The notes: a model not told the origin generated them from the sequence alone. A stretch of DNA of 64,000 bases from Longimicrobium terrae (GCF_014202995.1 NZ_JACHIA010000001.1:124001-188000), one strand, 5' to 3'. Shown: positions 53,484-61,869, counted from the stretch's first letter. Made by a program: numbers and translations.

Positions 53484-54598
53484 GACGATGTAGCGAGCCG
53501 GTTCACGCCGCGCCGGCGGGCCGCCGGGCCGCGCAGCAGCTGCTGGTAAAGTTCGATGTAGTCGGCCGCCATGCGGGTTGCCGTGTAGCGCCGCTCCGCC
53601 CGCTTGCGCGCCGCCCCCGCGCACCGCGCCCGCCGCGCGGGATCGTCGGCCAAGGCGCGCAGCGTCCGCGCCAGCGCCTCCGCGTCGCCCGGCGGAAAGA
53701 ACTCCGCGCAGCCGTCCCACAGTTCGCGAAAGGTACCGATGTCGCTGAGGACGAGCGCGCATCCGTGCAGCGCGGCTTCCAGCGGCGCCAGGCCGAACGG
53801 CTCGTAGCGGCTGGGGGCGCAGTAGATGGCGGCGCGGCGCATCCAGTCATCCACCTGCGCCCGCTCCACCCGCCCGTGCGCCGTCACGTACTTCGGATGA
53901 TACGCCTCGCCGTGCGGCGCCTCCGGCTCGCCGATGACGTGGATTTCCGGCGCGTCGTCCCCCAGCAGACGGGCGGCCTCGTCCAGCACGTCCACGCCCT
54001 TGCCGCGGTCCCACACGCGCCCCACGCTCAGGACCATGGATCCTTCGCGCGGCGCCGGCTCGCCGGCGGTCAGGTGGGTGCCGTTGTGAATGACGCGGGT
54101 GACGGGGACGCCGTAGTGCCGCGTCACCATCTCCGCCTGATAGACGGTGGGCGTCACCAGCGCGTCCGCGGCGGCCATCCCGGCGCGCATCCACTCGCCG
54201 TAGCCCTTCCACTCCTCCGCCGGGGCATCGACCCCCAGCACGTGCGTCCACCAGCTCAGCACGTCGCTGTGAACCACCACCAGCACCGGCGCGGGAAAGT
54301 CGTGCACGGCGTAGGCGATCTGGTTGAGGTGGACGATGTCCGCGCTCCACACCTCCGCCAGTCCGCGCAGCCACTCGCCCGCCGCCTCCACGTCGCCCGC
54401 CGCGTCGGCCATCCACTCCAGCCGGTACTGCCGCCAGACGACCTGCACCCCGGCGGGGAGCACCGCCAGCCGCTCGTCGCGCGGCTCGCCGATGACGGCC
54501 ACCAGCACCTCGTGCCCCGCCGCGTCCAGTTCGCGCGCCAGGGTGACGGTGTAATCCCAGACCCCTCCGACAGTGTCGGTGCTGAGCAGGATCTTCAT
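53480..54598 (-). CDS. Glycosyltransferase family 4
   Basis: A 372-residue GT-B enzyme: KILLSTDTVGGVWDYTVTLARELDAAGHEVLVAVIGEP, DIVHLNQIAYAVHDFPAPVLVVVHSDVLSWW, VIHNGTHL, MVLSVGRVWDRGKGVDVLDEAARLL and the E-x7-E motif in CAPSRYEPFGLAPLEAALHGCALVLSDIGTFRELW. It uses a nucleotide sugar at the cytoplasmic side. The N-terminal GGVWDY is the acceptor loop found in glycogen-synthase-like GT4 enzymes. It lies between the oxidoreductase and CgeB genes. Confidence 0.92.
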   Translation of the reverse strand: MKILLSTDTVGGVWDYTVTLARELDAAGHEVLVAVIGEPRDERLAVLPAGVQVVWRQYRLEWMADAAGDVEAAGEWLRGLAEVWSADIVHLNQIAYAVHDFPAPVLVVVHSDVLSWWTHVLGVDAPAEEWKGYGEWMRAGMAAADALVTPTVYQAEMVTRHYGVPVTRVIHNGTHLTAGEPAPREGSMVLSVGRVWDRGKGVDVLDEAARLLGDDAPEIHVIGEPEAPHGEAYHPKYVTAHGRVERAQVDDWMRRAAIYCAPSRYEPFGLAPLEAALHGCALVLSDIGTFRELWDGCAEFFPPGDAEALARTLRALADDPARRARCAGAARKRAERRYTATRMAADYIELYQQLLRGPAARRRGVNRLATSS

Positions 54599-54674
54599 GA
54601 ACTCCCTTGGACGCGGATCGCGCGGGGGGCAGACGCCCTCCCGCGCACGGCAGACGAGGGACGCACCCGATCCG

Positions 54675-55733
54675 TCATCGGCCGTAGATGCGGTCCAGCA
54701 CGCCGGCTACGTCGATCAGCCGCTCGGCGGACGGATCGAAGCGCTCGCCCTCGCCCAGCCGGCGCGCCCAGTCCGCCGCCGCGCGCCCGCCCCACTCGTC
54801 CGGCGGCGTCGCCAGCGTCTCGCGCGAGGTGCCGCGATAGGCTTCGGCGGTGAAGTCGTAGAACGAGCCGCCGACATTCCTGAGCGCCGCGCCGCCGCTG
54901 GTTCCGTAGAACGACGCGCCGATCACCGCGTCCTGCCCGGCGGACACCTTCCACGAGCAGGCCAACTGCACCGCCGTCCCGCCTTCCAGCGTGATGAGAG
55001 CGGATGCGTAGTCCTCGCACCGGTCCGGCGCGGCGGCCAGCGGCTCGCCCCCGGCGAACAGCCGCGCGCTCACGTCCGTGGCGGCGGGAAAGCCCAGCGT
55101 CCACATCGCCAGATCGACCAGGTGTACGCCCAGGTCCATCACGCAGCCGCCGCCGGAAAGCGCGGGGTCATAGAACCAGGGCTTGTCGGGCCCGTACGCG
55201 TTGTGAAAGACGAGGTCTACGGCGTAGATGCGTCCCAGGTCGCCGCGCTCTACGCGCTCGCGGATGGCGCGCATTCCCTCCGTAAAACGGTAGGACAGGT
55301 CGACTTCGAGCAGGCGGTCCGCCGTGCGCGCGGCATCGACCACGGCGCGCACTTCATCCGCGGTGCGGCCCAGCGGCTTCTGGCAGAAGACGGCGGTGCC
55401 GCTCTGCAGTGCGCGGATGCTCTGCTCGGCGTGCATGGCGCTGGGCGTGGCGATGACGATGCCGTCCAGCCCCAGCGCGAGCAGCCCGTCCAAGCCGTCC
55501 ACCACCTGCGCGTCCGGCGCCGTCTGCTTCGCCGCGGCGATCATCTCCTGTGACGTGTCGGCAATGGCGGCGACCGTACCGAAGCCGCCGTTTACGATGG
55601 CCTCCATGCGGTGCCGCCCGATCCAGCCCACGCCCAGGAAACCCAGTGCGGGAGTGCGAACGGGCGAACGGGCGAACGCGGGCTCGGGGCCCGGGCCGGT
55701 CGCGGTCGCGGATGAGGTCAGGACGTCGCTCAC
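54675..55733 (-). CDS. Gfo/Idh/MocA-family oxidoreductase
   Basis: A 352-residue NAD(P)-dependent enzyme: Rossmann start LGFLGVGWIGRHRMEAI near 30, IVIATPSAMHAEQSIRAL, the EKP motif as VFCQKPLGRT (Glu replaced by Gln), and the sugar-site GGGCVMDLGVHLVDLAMW. It likely oxidises or reduces a sugar or cyclitol. GTG at 55733 has GGAGA upstream. The N-terminus (about residues 13-28, FARSPVRTPA) is encoded by a GTGCG/GGCGAAC repeat, a sign that a repeat array has entered the coding sequence. Confidence 0.9.
   Translation of the reverse strand: MSDVLTSSATATGPGPEPAFARSPVRTPALGFLGVGWIGRHRMEAIVNGGFGTVAAIADTSQEMIAAAKQTAPDAQVVDGLDGLLALGLDGIVIATPSAMHAEQSIRALQSGTAVFCQKPLGRTADEVRAVVDAARTADRLLEVDLSYRFTEGMRAIRERVERGDLGRIYAVDLVFHNAYGPDKPWFYDPALSGGGCVMDLGVHLVDLAMWTLGFPAATDVSARLFAGGEPLAAAPDRCEDYASALITLEGGTAVQLACSWKVSAGQDAVIGASFYGTSGGAALRNVGGSFYDFTAEAYRGTSRETLATPPDEWGGRAAADWARRLGEGERFDPSAERLIDVAGVLDRIYGR
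55644..55680. repeat. Repeat array inside the Gfo/Idh gene
   Basis: AGTGCGGGAGTGCG followed by three GAACGGGC units lies within the first 30 codons, a relative of the AGTGCGTGAG arrays at 36911 and 56156. Confidence 0.6.
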
Positions 55734-55761
55734 GGGCTCTCCACAGGATCTACAAAGCTGA

Positions 55762-55785
55762 GAAAAAAACGGGCGCACCCGTTTT
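55762..55785 (-). terminator. Intrinsic terminator or attenuator in the Gfo/Idh leader
   Basis: On the minus strand AACGGG-TGCG-CCCGTT is followed by a run of seven T, only 30 bases before the GTG of the Gfo/Idh gene. Its place immediately upstream of an operon gene suggests premature termination that must be overcome. About 200 bases further upstream (55982-55997) is GGACGCGGTAGCGGCC, resembling the ops core GCGGTAGCG used by RfaH-like factors. Regulation is inferred. Confidence 0.6.
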
Positions 55786-56047
55786 GTCGTTCGACCAATT
55801 CCATCACCAGCGAAGCCGGCCGATCCCGTTTCGGCCGGCACGGGCGGATTCTCCGTCCGTTCGGGCAGGAATCCGCGGCAGGCGAAACCGCCGTCAGAGC
55901 GGGTGAGGAATCCGGGACCGGCGGCGCCCGCCGTCGAGAGCGAATAAATCCGCCGCTCAAACAGCGGGAACCCCCGACACCGGCCGCTACCGCGTCCGGT
56001 TCGGGGCTTCAACCGATTTCGGAACGCGCACCCATCTGGTGTGTGCC
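55786..56047 (-). other. Long untranslated leader upstream of the Gfo/Idh gene
   Basis: About 260 bases with no supported ORF, several dyads (GCCGGCCGATCCC...CGGCCGGC near 55818-55839) and the ops-like sequence. The frame of the downstream gene stays open through it, but codon content and the terminator argue against translation. Confidence 0.4.
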
Positions 56048-56077
56048 CCCTCTCCCACATCTGTTCGTGGGAGAGGG
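56048..56077. repeat. REP-like palindrome (copy 2)
   Basis: CCCTCTCCCAC pairs with GTGGGAGAGGG around ATCTGTTC, followed by GTCG...GGGGTGAGGGCCCC, the layout of REP-like repeats found in many high-GC bacteria. It is between the MDR dehydrogenase and the Gfo/Idh leader. Confidence 0.78.
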
Positions 56078-56155
56078 TCGTCGTGCGCAGCACGCGGGGT
56101 GAGGGCCCCAGCCGGCGGCCGCGCCACCCTCCGCAGCCCACGCCTCATCTACCCC

Positions 56156-56199
56156 CACTCGCACTCACGCACTCACGCACCCAGCACTCACGCACTGCG
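56156..56199. repeat. 10-bp array CACTCACGCA (reverse AGTGCGTGAG)
   Basis: Units CACTCGCACTCACGCACTCACGCACC, ending inside the last codons of the MDR dehydrogenase gene; the reverse complement of 36911-36964. Confidence 0.82.
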
Positions 56200-57213
56200 C
56201 GCCGCACCGTCCGTCATCACCAAGGCCTTCAAAAACCCGTCCGGCCTGTCCCGCGTGGCGTTCAGCGCGTCGTCCAACCCGTCCAGCGGGAAGCGGTGCG
56301 TGTACAGCGGCGTGGGGTCCAGCCGCCCGCTGGCGACCGCCTCCACCGCCATGCGGATCCCCTCGATGTACACCTCGGGGTCGCGCTCGTGGGCGTTGAT
56401 CACGTCCAGCCCGCGCCAGTTCCACATCTGCATGTTCACCTGCCGCGGGCCGTCCTGGTGGTAGCCCGCGATGATCAGCCGGCCCCGCTCCTTCGTCAGT
56501 TCCCCGGCCAGGTCCAGCGGCCACTGCTTGCCCACCGCCTCGATCACCCGGTCCGCCATCACCCCGCCCGTGAGTTCCTTGACGCGGTGGATGATCGCGT
56601 GGTGGTCGTCCATGGGGATGACCTCCTGCGCGCCCATCTGCCTGGCCACGTCCAGCGAGAACGGGCGGCGGCTGATGGCGATGACCCGTGCGCCGGCGTC
56701 CACGGCCAGCCGCGTGAGCAGCGCGCCCAGAAAGCCGATCCCCACGATCGCGACGGTCTGCCCCGCCTGGATGTCGCTGCGGCGAAAGATGTTCATGGCG
56801 CAGCCCAGCGGCTCGCCGGGAAACGGCTGCCCCGCCAGCGAGTCCGGCAGCTTCACGGTCGCGCTGGCGTCGGCGATGTCGTACTCGGCGTAGGCGTGAT
56901 ACGAGAGGGCTGCCACGCGGTCGCCCACGGCGAAGCCCGTCACGTCCGCGCCCACCGCGTCGATCACGCCCCATCCCTCGTGCCCCAGCCCGCCCGGCTC
57001 CGTGGGATACGTCATCCACGAAGCGCCGGCCCACGGCGTGAGGTTGCTGGCGCACACGCCGCACCCTTCCAGCCGGATGCGCACCTGCGCGGGCCCCGGC
57101 TCCGGAAGCGCGGCGGCCTCCACGGCGGTGGCGCCCGGCGCGGTCAGGCGGGCGGCGCGCATCTCTCCGGCGGCCACGGCGGTCACGTCCGTCGTTTCAT
57201 CAATCAGCGTCAT
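56188..57213 (-). CDS. Zinc-type medium-chain dehydrogenase
   Basis: A 341-residue MDR enzyme: EGCGVCASNLTPW (catalytic-zinc Cys), PGGLGHEGWGVIDAVG (zinc His-Glu), VAIVGIGFLGALLTRLAVDAGARVIAISRR (NAD site). The structural-zinc four-Cys lobe is absent. It probably oxidises a sugar or polyol alcohol in step with the neighbouring Gfo/Idh enzyme. Its last residues (GAARSA) come from the repeat array. The next gene upstream is 18 bases away. Confidence 0.9.
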   Translation of the reverse strand: MTLIDETTDVTAVAAGEMRAARLTAPGATAVEAAALPEPGPAQVRIRLEGCGVCASNLTPWAGASWMTYPTEPGGLGHEGWGVIDAVGADVTGFAVGDRVAALSYHAYAEYDIADASATVKLPDSLAGQPFPGEPLGCAMNIFRRSDIQAGQTVAIVGIGFLGALLTRLAVDAGARVIAISRRPFSLDVARQMGAQEVIPMDDHHAIIHRVKELTGGVMADRVIEAVGKQWPLDLAGELTKERGRLIIAGYHQDGPRQVNMQMWNWRGLDVINAHERDPEVYIEGIRMAVEAVASGRLDPTPLYTHRFPLDGLDDALNATRDRPDGFLKALVMTDGAARSA

Positions 57214-57231
57214 CAGATCCAGATCGTCGGT

Positions 57232-58311
57232 TCAGCGGCCCGCGGCAAGCACGGGCTCGTGCATCGGTTCATCCATCCCCACCGGCATTTCCAGGTTGGC
57301 CTCGTGCAGCCAGCCCACCAGCTTCTCCAGCCCGGCCTTCCACGACGTGCGCGGCTTCCACCCCAGCACGCGCTCCATCTTGGCGCTGTCGGAGACGTAG
57401 ATGCGCTGGTCGCCCGGCCGCCAGTCCGCCGTATGCACGGGCACGGTGCGGCCGGTGATTTCCGACAGGCGCTCGATGACGCCGCGCACGGTGACCGCGT
57501 TGGCCGCCCCACCGCCCACGTTGAACACCTGCCCCGAAACCGAGTGGATCTTCCCCACGGCGAGGCGCATGGCCTCCACCAGGTCGTCGATCCACAGAAC
57601 GTCGCGCACCTGGCAGCCGTCGCCGTACACGGTGATGGGCTCGCGGCCGTACAGCGCGCGGCCGAAGTGCGCCACCCATCCCTGGTCCTCGGTGCCGAAC
57701 TGGCGCGTTCCGTAGATGCAGCTCATCCGGAAGACAATCGTCGGCAGGCCGTAGATGCGGGCGTAGTCGTGCACGTACTGGTCTGCCGCGCCCTTGCTGC
57801 AGCCGTAGGGCGAGTGAAAGTCCAGCGGCGTGGCCTCCGTCACCCCGGCGCGCCCGTCGGCGTAGCGGTAGGCGTCGCCCGCCAGCTCCACCTTCACGTC
57901 ATCCATCCCCCCGTACACCTTGTTGGTGCTGGTAAAGAGGATGGTGGGCGGGTTGGGCATGGTGCGGGCAGCCTCCAGCACGTTGAAGGTGCCGATCACG
58001 TTGGTCTGCAGGTCCGTGGCCGGATCCTCCAGCGACGTGGTGACCGCCACCTGCGCGGCCAGATGGAACACCTGCCGGCTCTGGCGCACCAGCGGGGTGA
58101 TGCGCGCGGCGTCGCTCACGTCCACCTGCTCGATGCGCACCCGGTCGCCGTGGTTGGCCTGCAGCCACGCCGCGTTCCGGCGCACGCCCGCGCGCGCGAA
58201 GTTGTCGGCCACGATCACCCGCTGGCCGTCGCGCAGCAGGGTGTCGGCCAGGTTGCTGCCCACGAACCCCGCGCCGCCCGTAATCAGGACATGGTCGCGC
58301 GTACCCATCAT
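57232..58311 (-). CDS. NAD-dependent sugar epimerase (CDP-paratose 2-epimerase-like SDR)
   Basis: A 359-residue extended SDR: HVLITGGAGFVGSNLADTLLRDG, VFHLAAQVAVTTSLEDP, the catalytic FTSTNKVYGG and YGCSKGAADQYVHDYARIYGL, IYGTRQFGTEDQGWVAHF, DVLWIDDLVEAM. The STNKVYG and YGCSKGAADQYV motifs are typical of RfbE-like CDP-paratose/tyvelose epimerases and relatives; the exact substrate is inferred. Two start codons in series (58311, 58308) share one GAGAGG site. Confidence 0.9.
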   Translation of the reverse strand: MMGTRDHVLITGGAGFVGSNLADTLLRDGQRVIVADNFARAGVRRNAAWLQANHGDRVRIEQVDVSDAARITPLVRQSRQVFHLAAQVAVTTSLEDPATDLQTNVIGTFNVLEAARTMPNPPTILFTSTNKVYGGMDDVKVELAGDAYRYADGRAGVTEATPLDFHSPYGCSKGAADQYVHDYARIYGLPTIVFRMSCIYGTRQFGTEDQGWVAHFGRALYGREPITVYGDGCQVRDVLWIDDLVEAMRLAVGKIHSVSGQVFNVGGGAANAVTVRGVIERLSEITGRTVPVHTADWRPGDQRIYVSDSAKMERVLGWKPRTSWKAGLEKLVGWLHEANLEMPVGMDEPMHEPVLAAGR

Positions 58312-58322
58312 CGTCCTCTCCG

Positions 58323-59447
58323 TCACAGCGTAAGTCCGCGGGCGGCCAGCTCGGCCGCATGCGCTTCCACCCCGTCCTTCGGGCGATCCTGCTCCTGCAG
58401 CCACGCCACCAGTTCCTGCATCCCCTGCTCGAAGGTCACGCGCGGCTCGTAGCCCAGCACTTCGCGCGCGAGGGAGATGTCGCTGAAGCAGTGGCGGATG
58501 TCGCCCACGCGGTACTTGTCCACGATCTGCGCCTCCAGCTCCGTCCCCAGCACCGAGGCCAGGATGGACGCCACCTCGTTCACGGTCACCGCCCGGCCGG
58601 AGCCCACGTTGAACGCCTTGCCCGCGGCCGCTTCCTCCTCGGCCGACAGCAGCAGCGCCTGCACGATGTCGTACACGCTCACGAAGTCGCGCTTCTGCCC
58701 GCCGTCCTCGAATACCAGCGGCGGCTGCCCGTTCAGCAGGCGGCTGCTGAAGATGGCCGCCACCCCGGTGTACGGGTTGCTGAGCGACTGCCGGGGTCCG
58801 TAGATGTTGAAGAAGCGGAGCGCCACCGCGGGGATGTCGTACGCGGCGCCGATCTGCAGGACCATCTTTTCCTGGTCGGCCTTGGTGAGCGCGTAGATGC
58901 TGGTGGGGTCCAGCGGCTTGCTTTCGTCCGTGGGCACGGGCGCGAGCACGGCGCCGTCCACGTCGCGCGGCTCCCACTCGTGGGCGCGCAGGCGGTCCAG
59001 CGTGCGCAGCGTGGCGCGCGGCTCGCCGCCGTCCGGGCGGGCGTAGCGGCCCTCGCCGTAGATGCTCATGGACGAGGCGACCACCACCTTCTGCACGTCG
59101 CCCCGGTCGTCCACCAGGCTCTGCAGCAGGTGCGCGGTGCCCAGCGTGTTGACCGCGGTGTAGTCGGCGATCTGGTACATGCTCTGCCCCACGCCCACCG
59201 CCGCGGCCAGATGGTACACGACGTCGATGTCCCGCAGGCTGTCGCGCACGCCGTCGGCGTCGCGCATGTCGCCCAGGACGAACTCGGCGTCCGCCGGAAC
59301 CCACTGGGGCTTGCGCCGCTCGGGGTGAACCTGCGGGTCGAGGTTGTCAAAGATGCGCACCCGGTCGCCGCGCTGCAGCAGCGCGTCCACCAGGTGGCTT
59401 CCCACGAACCCCGCCCCTCCCGTCACCAGCACTCTCCGAGCCGACAC
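58323..59447 (-). CDS. NAD-dependent epimerase/dehydratase
   Basis: A 374-residue extended SDR: VLVTGGAGFVGSHLVDALLQRG, VVYHLAAAVGVGQSMYQIADYTAVNTLGT, SSMSIYGEGRYARPDGG, catalytic SIYALTKADQEKMVLQIG, VALRFFNIYGPRQSLSNPYTGVAAIFSSRLLNG. It resembles UDP-glucose 4-epimerase/UDP-glucuronate decarboxylase relatives. GTG at 59447 has GGAGGTGG just upstream. It heads the operon that runs to 50153, and a hairpin lies in its 5' leader. Confidence 0.9.
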   Translation of the reverse strand: MSARRVLVTGGAGFVGSHLVDALLQRGDRVRIFDNLDPQVHPERRKPQWVPADAEFVLGDMRDADGVRDSLRDIDVVYHLAAAVGVGQSMYQIADYTAVNTLGTAHLLQSLVDDRGDVQKVVVASSMSIYGEGRYARPDGGEPRATLRTLDRLRAHEWEPRDVDGAVLAPVPTDESKPLDPTSIYALTKADQEKMVLQIGAAYDIPAVALRFFNIYGPRQSLSNPYTGVAAIFSSRLLNGQPPLVFEDGGQKRDFVSVYDIVQALLLSAEEEAAAGKAFNVGSGRAVTVNEVASILASVLGTELEAQIVDKYRVGDIRHCFSDISLAREVLGYEPRVTFEQGMQELVAWLQEQDRPKDGVEAHAAELAARGLTL

Positions 59448-59547
59448 GCACCACCTCCGTTTGCCGTGTATCCCCACGCCCGGCCGTCCCTTGCGGCCCT
59501 CCCGCGCTTCCCGCTTCCGGCCGCTTCCGCGCCGGGCCCCGCAAGCA

Positions 59548-59578
59548 GCACGGGGGACCGATGCCGATCCCCCGACGT
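59548..59578 (-). terminator. Hairpin in the epimerase 5' leader
   Basis: GCACG..GGGGGATCGG pairs with TCGGTCCCCC..GTGC, about 100 bases before the epimerase start and 33 after the stop of the small upstream ORF. No T run follows. Confidence 0.5.
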
Positions 59579-59610
59579 GCCTTTCCGCTACCCGCCCGCC
59601 GGCGTGCGGC

Positions 59611-59892
59611 TCACGCCGCCTCGTCCATGCCCAGGCGCCGCGCGTACGCGTGCTCCCACTGCTCCATGCGGCCGTTCACCTCTTCCGCCGGAACGCCGGC
59701 CACCAGCCGCTGCGCCAGGCGCACGCCCAGGCGGCGCTCCTGAACGCGAAGGTACTCGTCGGCGCGGCCGTGCTCCAGATGCGCGGCCGCTTCCATTTCG
59801 AGCGCGAAGGCCAGCTTGTCGAGGTCGGTAAAGATTCGGCCGCGGAGGTCGATTGCTTCGGGAGTGTCGCTGGAACCGGGCTGGCTGAGCAT
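59611..59892 (-). CDS. Small hypothetical protein
   Basis: A 93-residue, acidic helical protein (LRGRIFTDLDKLAFALEMEAAAHLEHGRADEYLRVQERRLGVRLAQRLVAGVPAEEVNGRMEQWEHAYARRLGM). No family was recognised. The even charge pattern and ATG start support a real gene, but no clear ribosome site was seen. It is just upstream of the glycan operon. Confidence 0.5.
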   Translation of the reverse strand: MLSQPGSSDTPEAIDLRGRIFTDLDKLAFALEMEAAAHLEHGRADEYLRVQERRLGVRLAQRLVAGVPAEEVNGRMEQWEHAYARRLGMDEAA

Positions 59893-60320
59893 TCGTGGCT
59901 TTTACGGACGGCGGGTGTTGGTTTGGCCTCACCCCGGAATGCCATGGATGCAGCCGCCACATGGCGGGCATTTTCGGCAATCGTATGTAGATCTTTTAGC
60001 AATCATCATGCCCGGAGATGGACAGAGAGGCTAAGTACAGCAGGTGAGTAGCTTTGGGAGAAAAATCCGGGCGCTTTGGCAAGAAGAATGAACAGAGTGA
60101 AACAGTGGCTTTGAATTCGGCGACGCTGCTCCATGTCACGCTTTCGTCCCGGATTGTACTACGCGGAACATGCCGCGGGCCGGGTCCCAACCGAGCCCCG
60201 GCGAATGGCTTCAACGGATTGGCTGTCAATGCTTTGCACAACCAGAGCAGGGCGGAGGTTCGCCGCGCCCGTGCCGGGAGGGGACATGGAAGGGGAGGTC
60301 GGGCTGAGGCGCGACGGCGG
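59893..60320. other. Gap without a recognisable gene
   Basis: About 430 bases between two minus-strand genes. Part is AT-richer (59970-60130). No ORF with good codon use, no array and no strong hairpin was seen; it presumably holds the promoter of the small ORF/glycan operon. Confidence 0.45.
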
Positions 60321-61358
60321 TCAGGGGAGCGGCCCAGCGGCGGACGCGATGCGCTCTTCCGCGAGCTGGCCGGCCGCCTGGTGCGGCGGGATCCCGGCCT
60401 GCGCGGCGCGGCGCAGCACGCGGGTGGCTGTGTCAAAGATCGCCTCCACGCGCGCGGCCGCCTCCCGCGCCGGGCGGCCACGCAGTTCGTGCACGCCGGT
60501 GATGACTCCGCCCGCGTTGGCCACGTAGTCGGGGACGTACAGGATTCCCCTTTCCGCCAGCCGCGCCCCGTCTTCCGGCTCGCGAAGCTGATTGTTGGCG
60601 CCGCCCGCCACGATGCCGGCGCGCAGTTCGGGGATGCTCGCCTCGTTCAGCACGCCGCCCAGCGCGCACGGGGCGAACACGTCCGCATCGATGGCGTGGA
60701 TCACATCGGGAGTCACCACTTCCGCGCCCAGTTCCGCCGCGACGGCATCGGCCCGCGCCGCGTCCACATCCGCGACTGCGACCTCAGCGCCCGCCCGCCG
60801 CAGCTCGGAAACGAGGCTGCGCCCCACGCCGCCGCACCCCTGCACCGCCACCCGCAGCCCGCGCACGCCTTCCGCGCCGGAACGGTGTTGGACCGCGGCT
60901 TCGATCGCGCGGAACACGCCACGCGCCGTACGCGGGGACGGATCGCCGGAGCGCGCGGAGAGGCCGACGACGTGCGCCGTCTCCTCTCCAATGAAATCCA
61001 TGTCGCCCGCGCGCGTGCCCACGTCGTCCGCCGTCACGTACGCGCCGCCCAGCGCCTGCACCGCCCGGCCGTGCGCGCGGAAGAGCGCGGCGCGGTCCTC
61101 GATCCGCTCGGGCGCAAGGATCACCGATTTGCCGCCACCGGCGTCCAATCCCGCCAGCGCGCTCTTGTACGTCATCCCGCGCGACAGGCGCAACACGTCG
61201 TGCAGCGCGTCACCGGTGGAGGCGTACCGCCACAGGCGCGTGCCGCCGACCGCGGGGCCCAGGACGGTGCTGTGCAGCGCGATCAGCGCGTGGTACGCGC
61301 CATCGCGCGCCTCCACCACGCGCTCCCATCCCGCGACCTGGATCTCTCGCAACCGCAT
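60321..61358 (-). CDS. Glu/Leu/Phe/Val-family dehydrogenase (leucine dehydrogenase-like)
   Basis: A 345-residue enzyme: YHALIALHSTVLGPAVGGTRLWRY, LSRGMTYKSALAGLDAGGGKSVIL (the catalytic Lys in the GGGK loop and K in TYKSA), TADDVGTRAGDMDFIGEETAHVVG, VAVQGCGGVGRSLVSELRRAGAEVAVADV (NAD site), VVAGGANNQLREPEDGARLAERGILYVPDYVANAGGVI. This is the branched-chain amino acid dehydrogenase type, removing the amino group from Leu/Val/Ile. AGGAGA precedes the ATG. It is divergent from the DUF2513 gene. Confidence 0.93.
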   Translation of the reverse strand: MRLREIQVAGWERVVEARDGAYHALIALHSTVLGPAVGGTRLWRYASTGDALHDVLRLSRGMTYKSALAGLDAGGGKSVILAPERIEDRAALFRAHGRAVQALGGAYVTADDVGTRAGDMDFIGEETAHVVGLSARSGDPSPRTARGVFRAIEAAVQHRSGAEGVRGLRVAVQGCGGVGRSLVSELRRAGAEVAVADVDAARADAVAAELGAEVVTPDVIHAIDADVFAPCALGGVLNEASIPELRAGIVAGGANNQLREPEDGARLAERGILYVPDYVANAGGVITGVHELRGRPAREAAARVEAIFDTATRVLRRAAQAGIPPHQAAGQLAEERIASAAGPLP

Positions 61359-61497
61359 AGATTTCTCCTGAACCCGTTCTTGCAATCGGGAAGGCAGACG
61401 CCCACTCCGGTTGTCGAAGAGCTTGCGCAGTCAGCAGTTTGCGATCTGAACAGGTAGCGTTCCGCTGACGGCAGACCTCACCTAAGCCTAAAGATCA

Positions 61498-61869
61498 ATG
61501 CGCAGAGATCTTGATCTCATCAGAAACCTGATGGTCCAGATGGAAGCTCATCCGGGAACTGAGCTACGGGATTTTACAGCGGTACCCCCCGACGGGGTAT
61601 CCCAAGAGGTGCTAGACGCTCACCTCCGCTTGATCATCGAGTCAGAGTTGGTCACAGGGAAACCACTCGAAACCAACAGCGGCCTCTATGGTGTGTTCCT
61701 ATTCCGAATCACCAGTAAGGGGCACGACTTTCTAGAACTCGCGCGCAACGATACCAATTGGTCGCGCGCCGTGAAGGAACTCAAGACCAAGGCACTTCCC
61801 GCAACGGTCGGCTTGGTGATGGACCTTTTGAAGAAGTCCGCGCTGAACGCGATTGGGCTTAGTGGCTGA
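61498..61869 (+). CDS. DUF2513-like protein
   Basis: A 123-residue protein starting MRRDLDLIRNLMVQMEAHPG, then LRLIIESELVTGK, YGVFLFRITSKGHDFLELARND, ending in a helix. The M(K/R)RDxDLIRxIL start and the IT..GHDFL strand/helix match DUF2513, a winged-helix-like family frequent in phages and mobile islands; function unknown. GC is clearly lower than the flanks, as for the gene at 7282, so it may be acquired. The next gene starts about 40 bases on. Confidence 0.78.
   Translation: MRRDLDLIRNLMVQMEAHPGTELRDFTAVPPDGVSQEVLDAHLRLIIESELVTGKPLETNSGLYGVFLFRITSKGHDFLELARNDTNWSRAVKELKTKALPATVGLVMDLLKKSALNAIGLSG

Noticed and set aside
60054-61457. 467-residue plus-strand frame opposite the leucine dehydrogenase-like gene
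   Set aside because: Antisense shadow; the opposite strand has all GluDH-family motifs.
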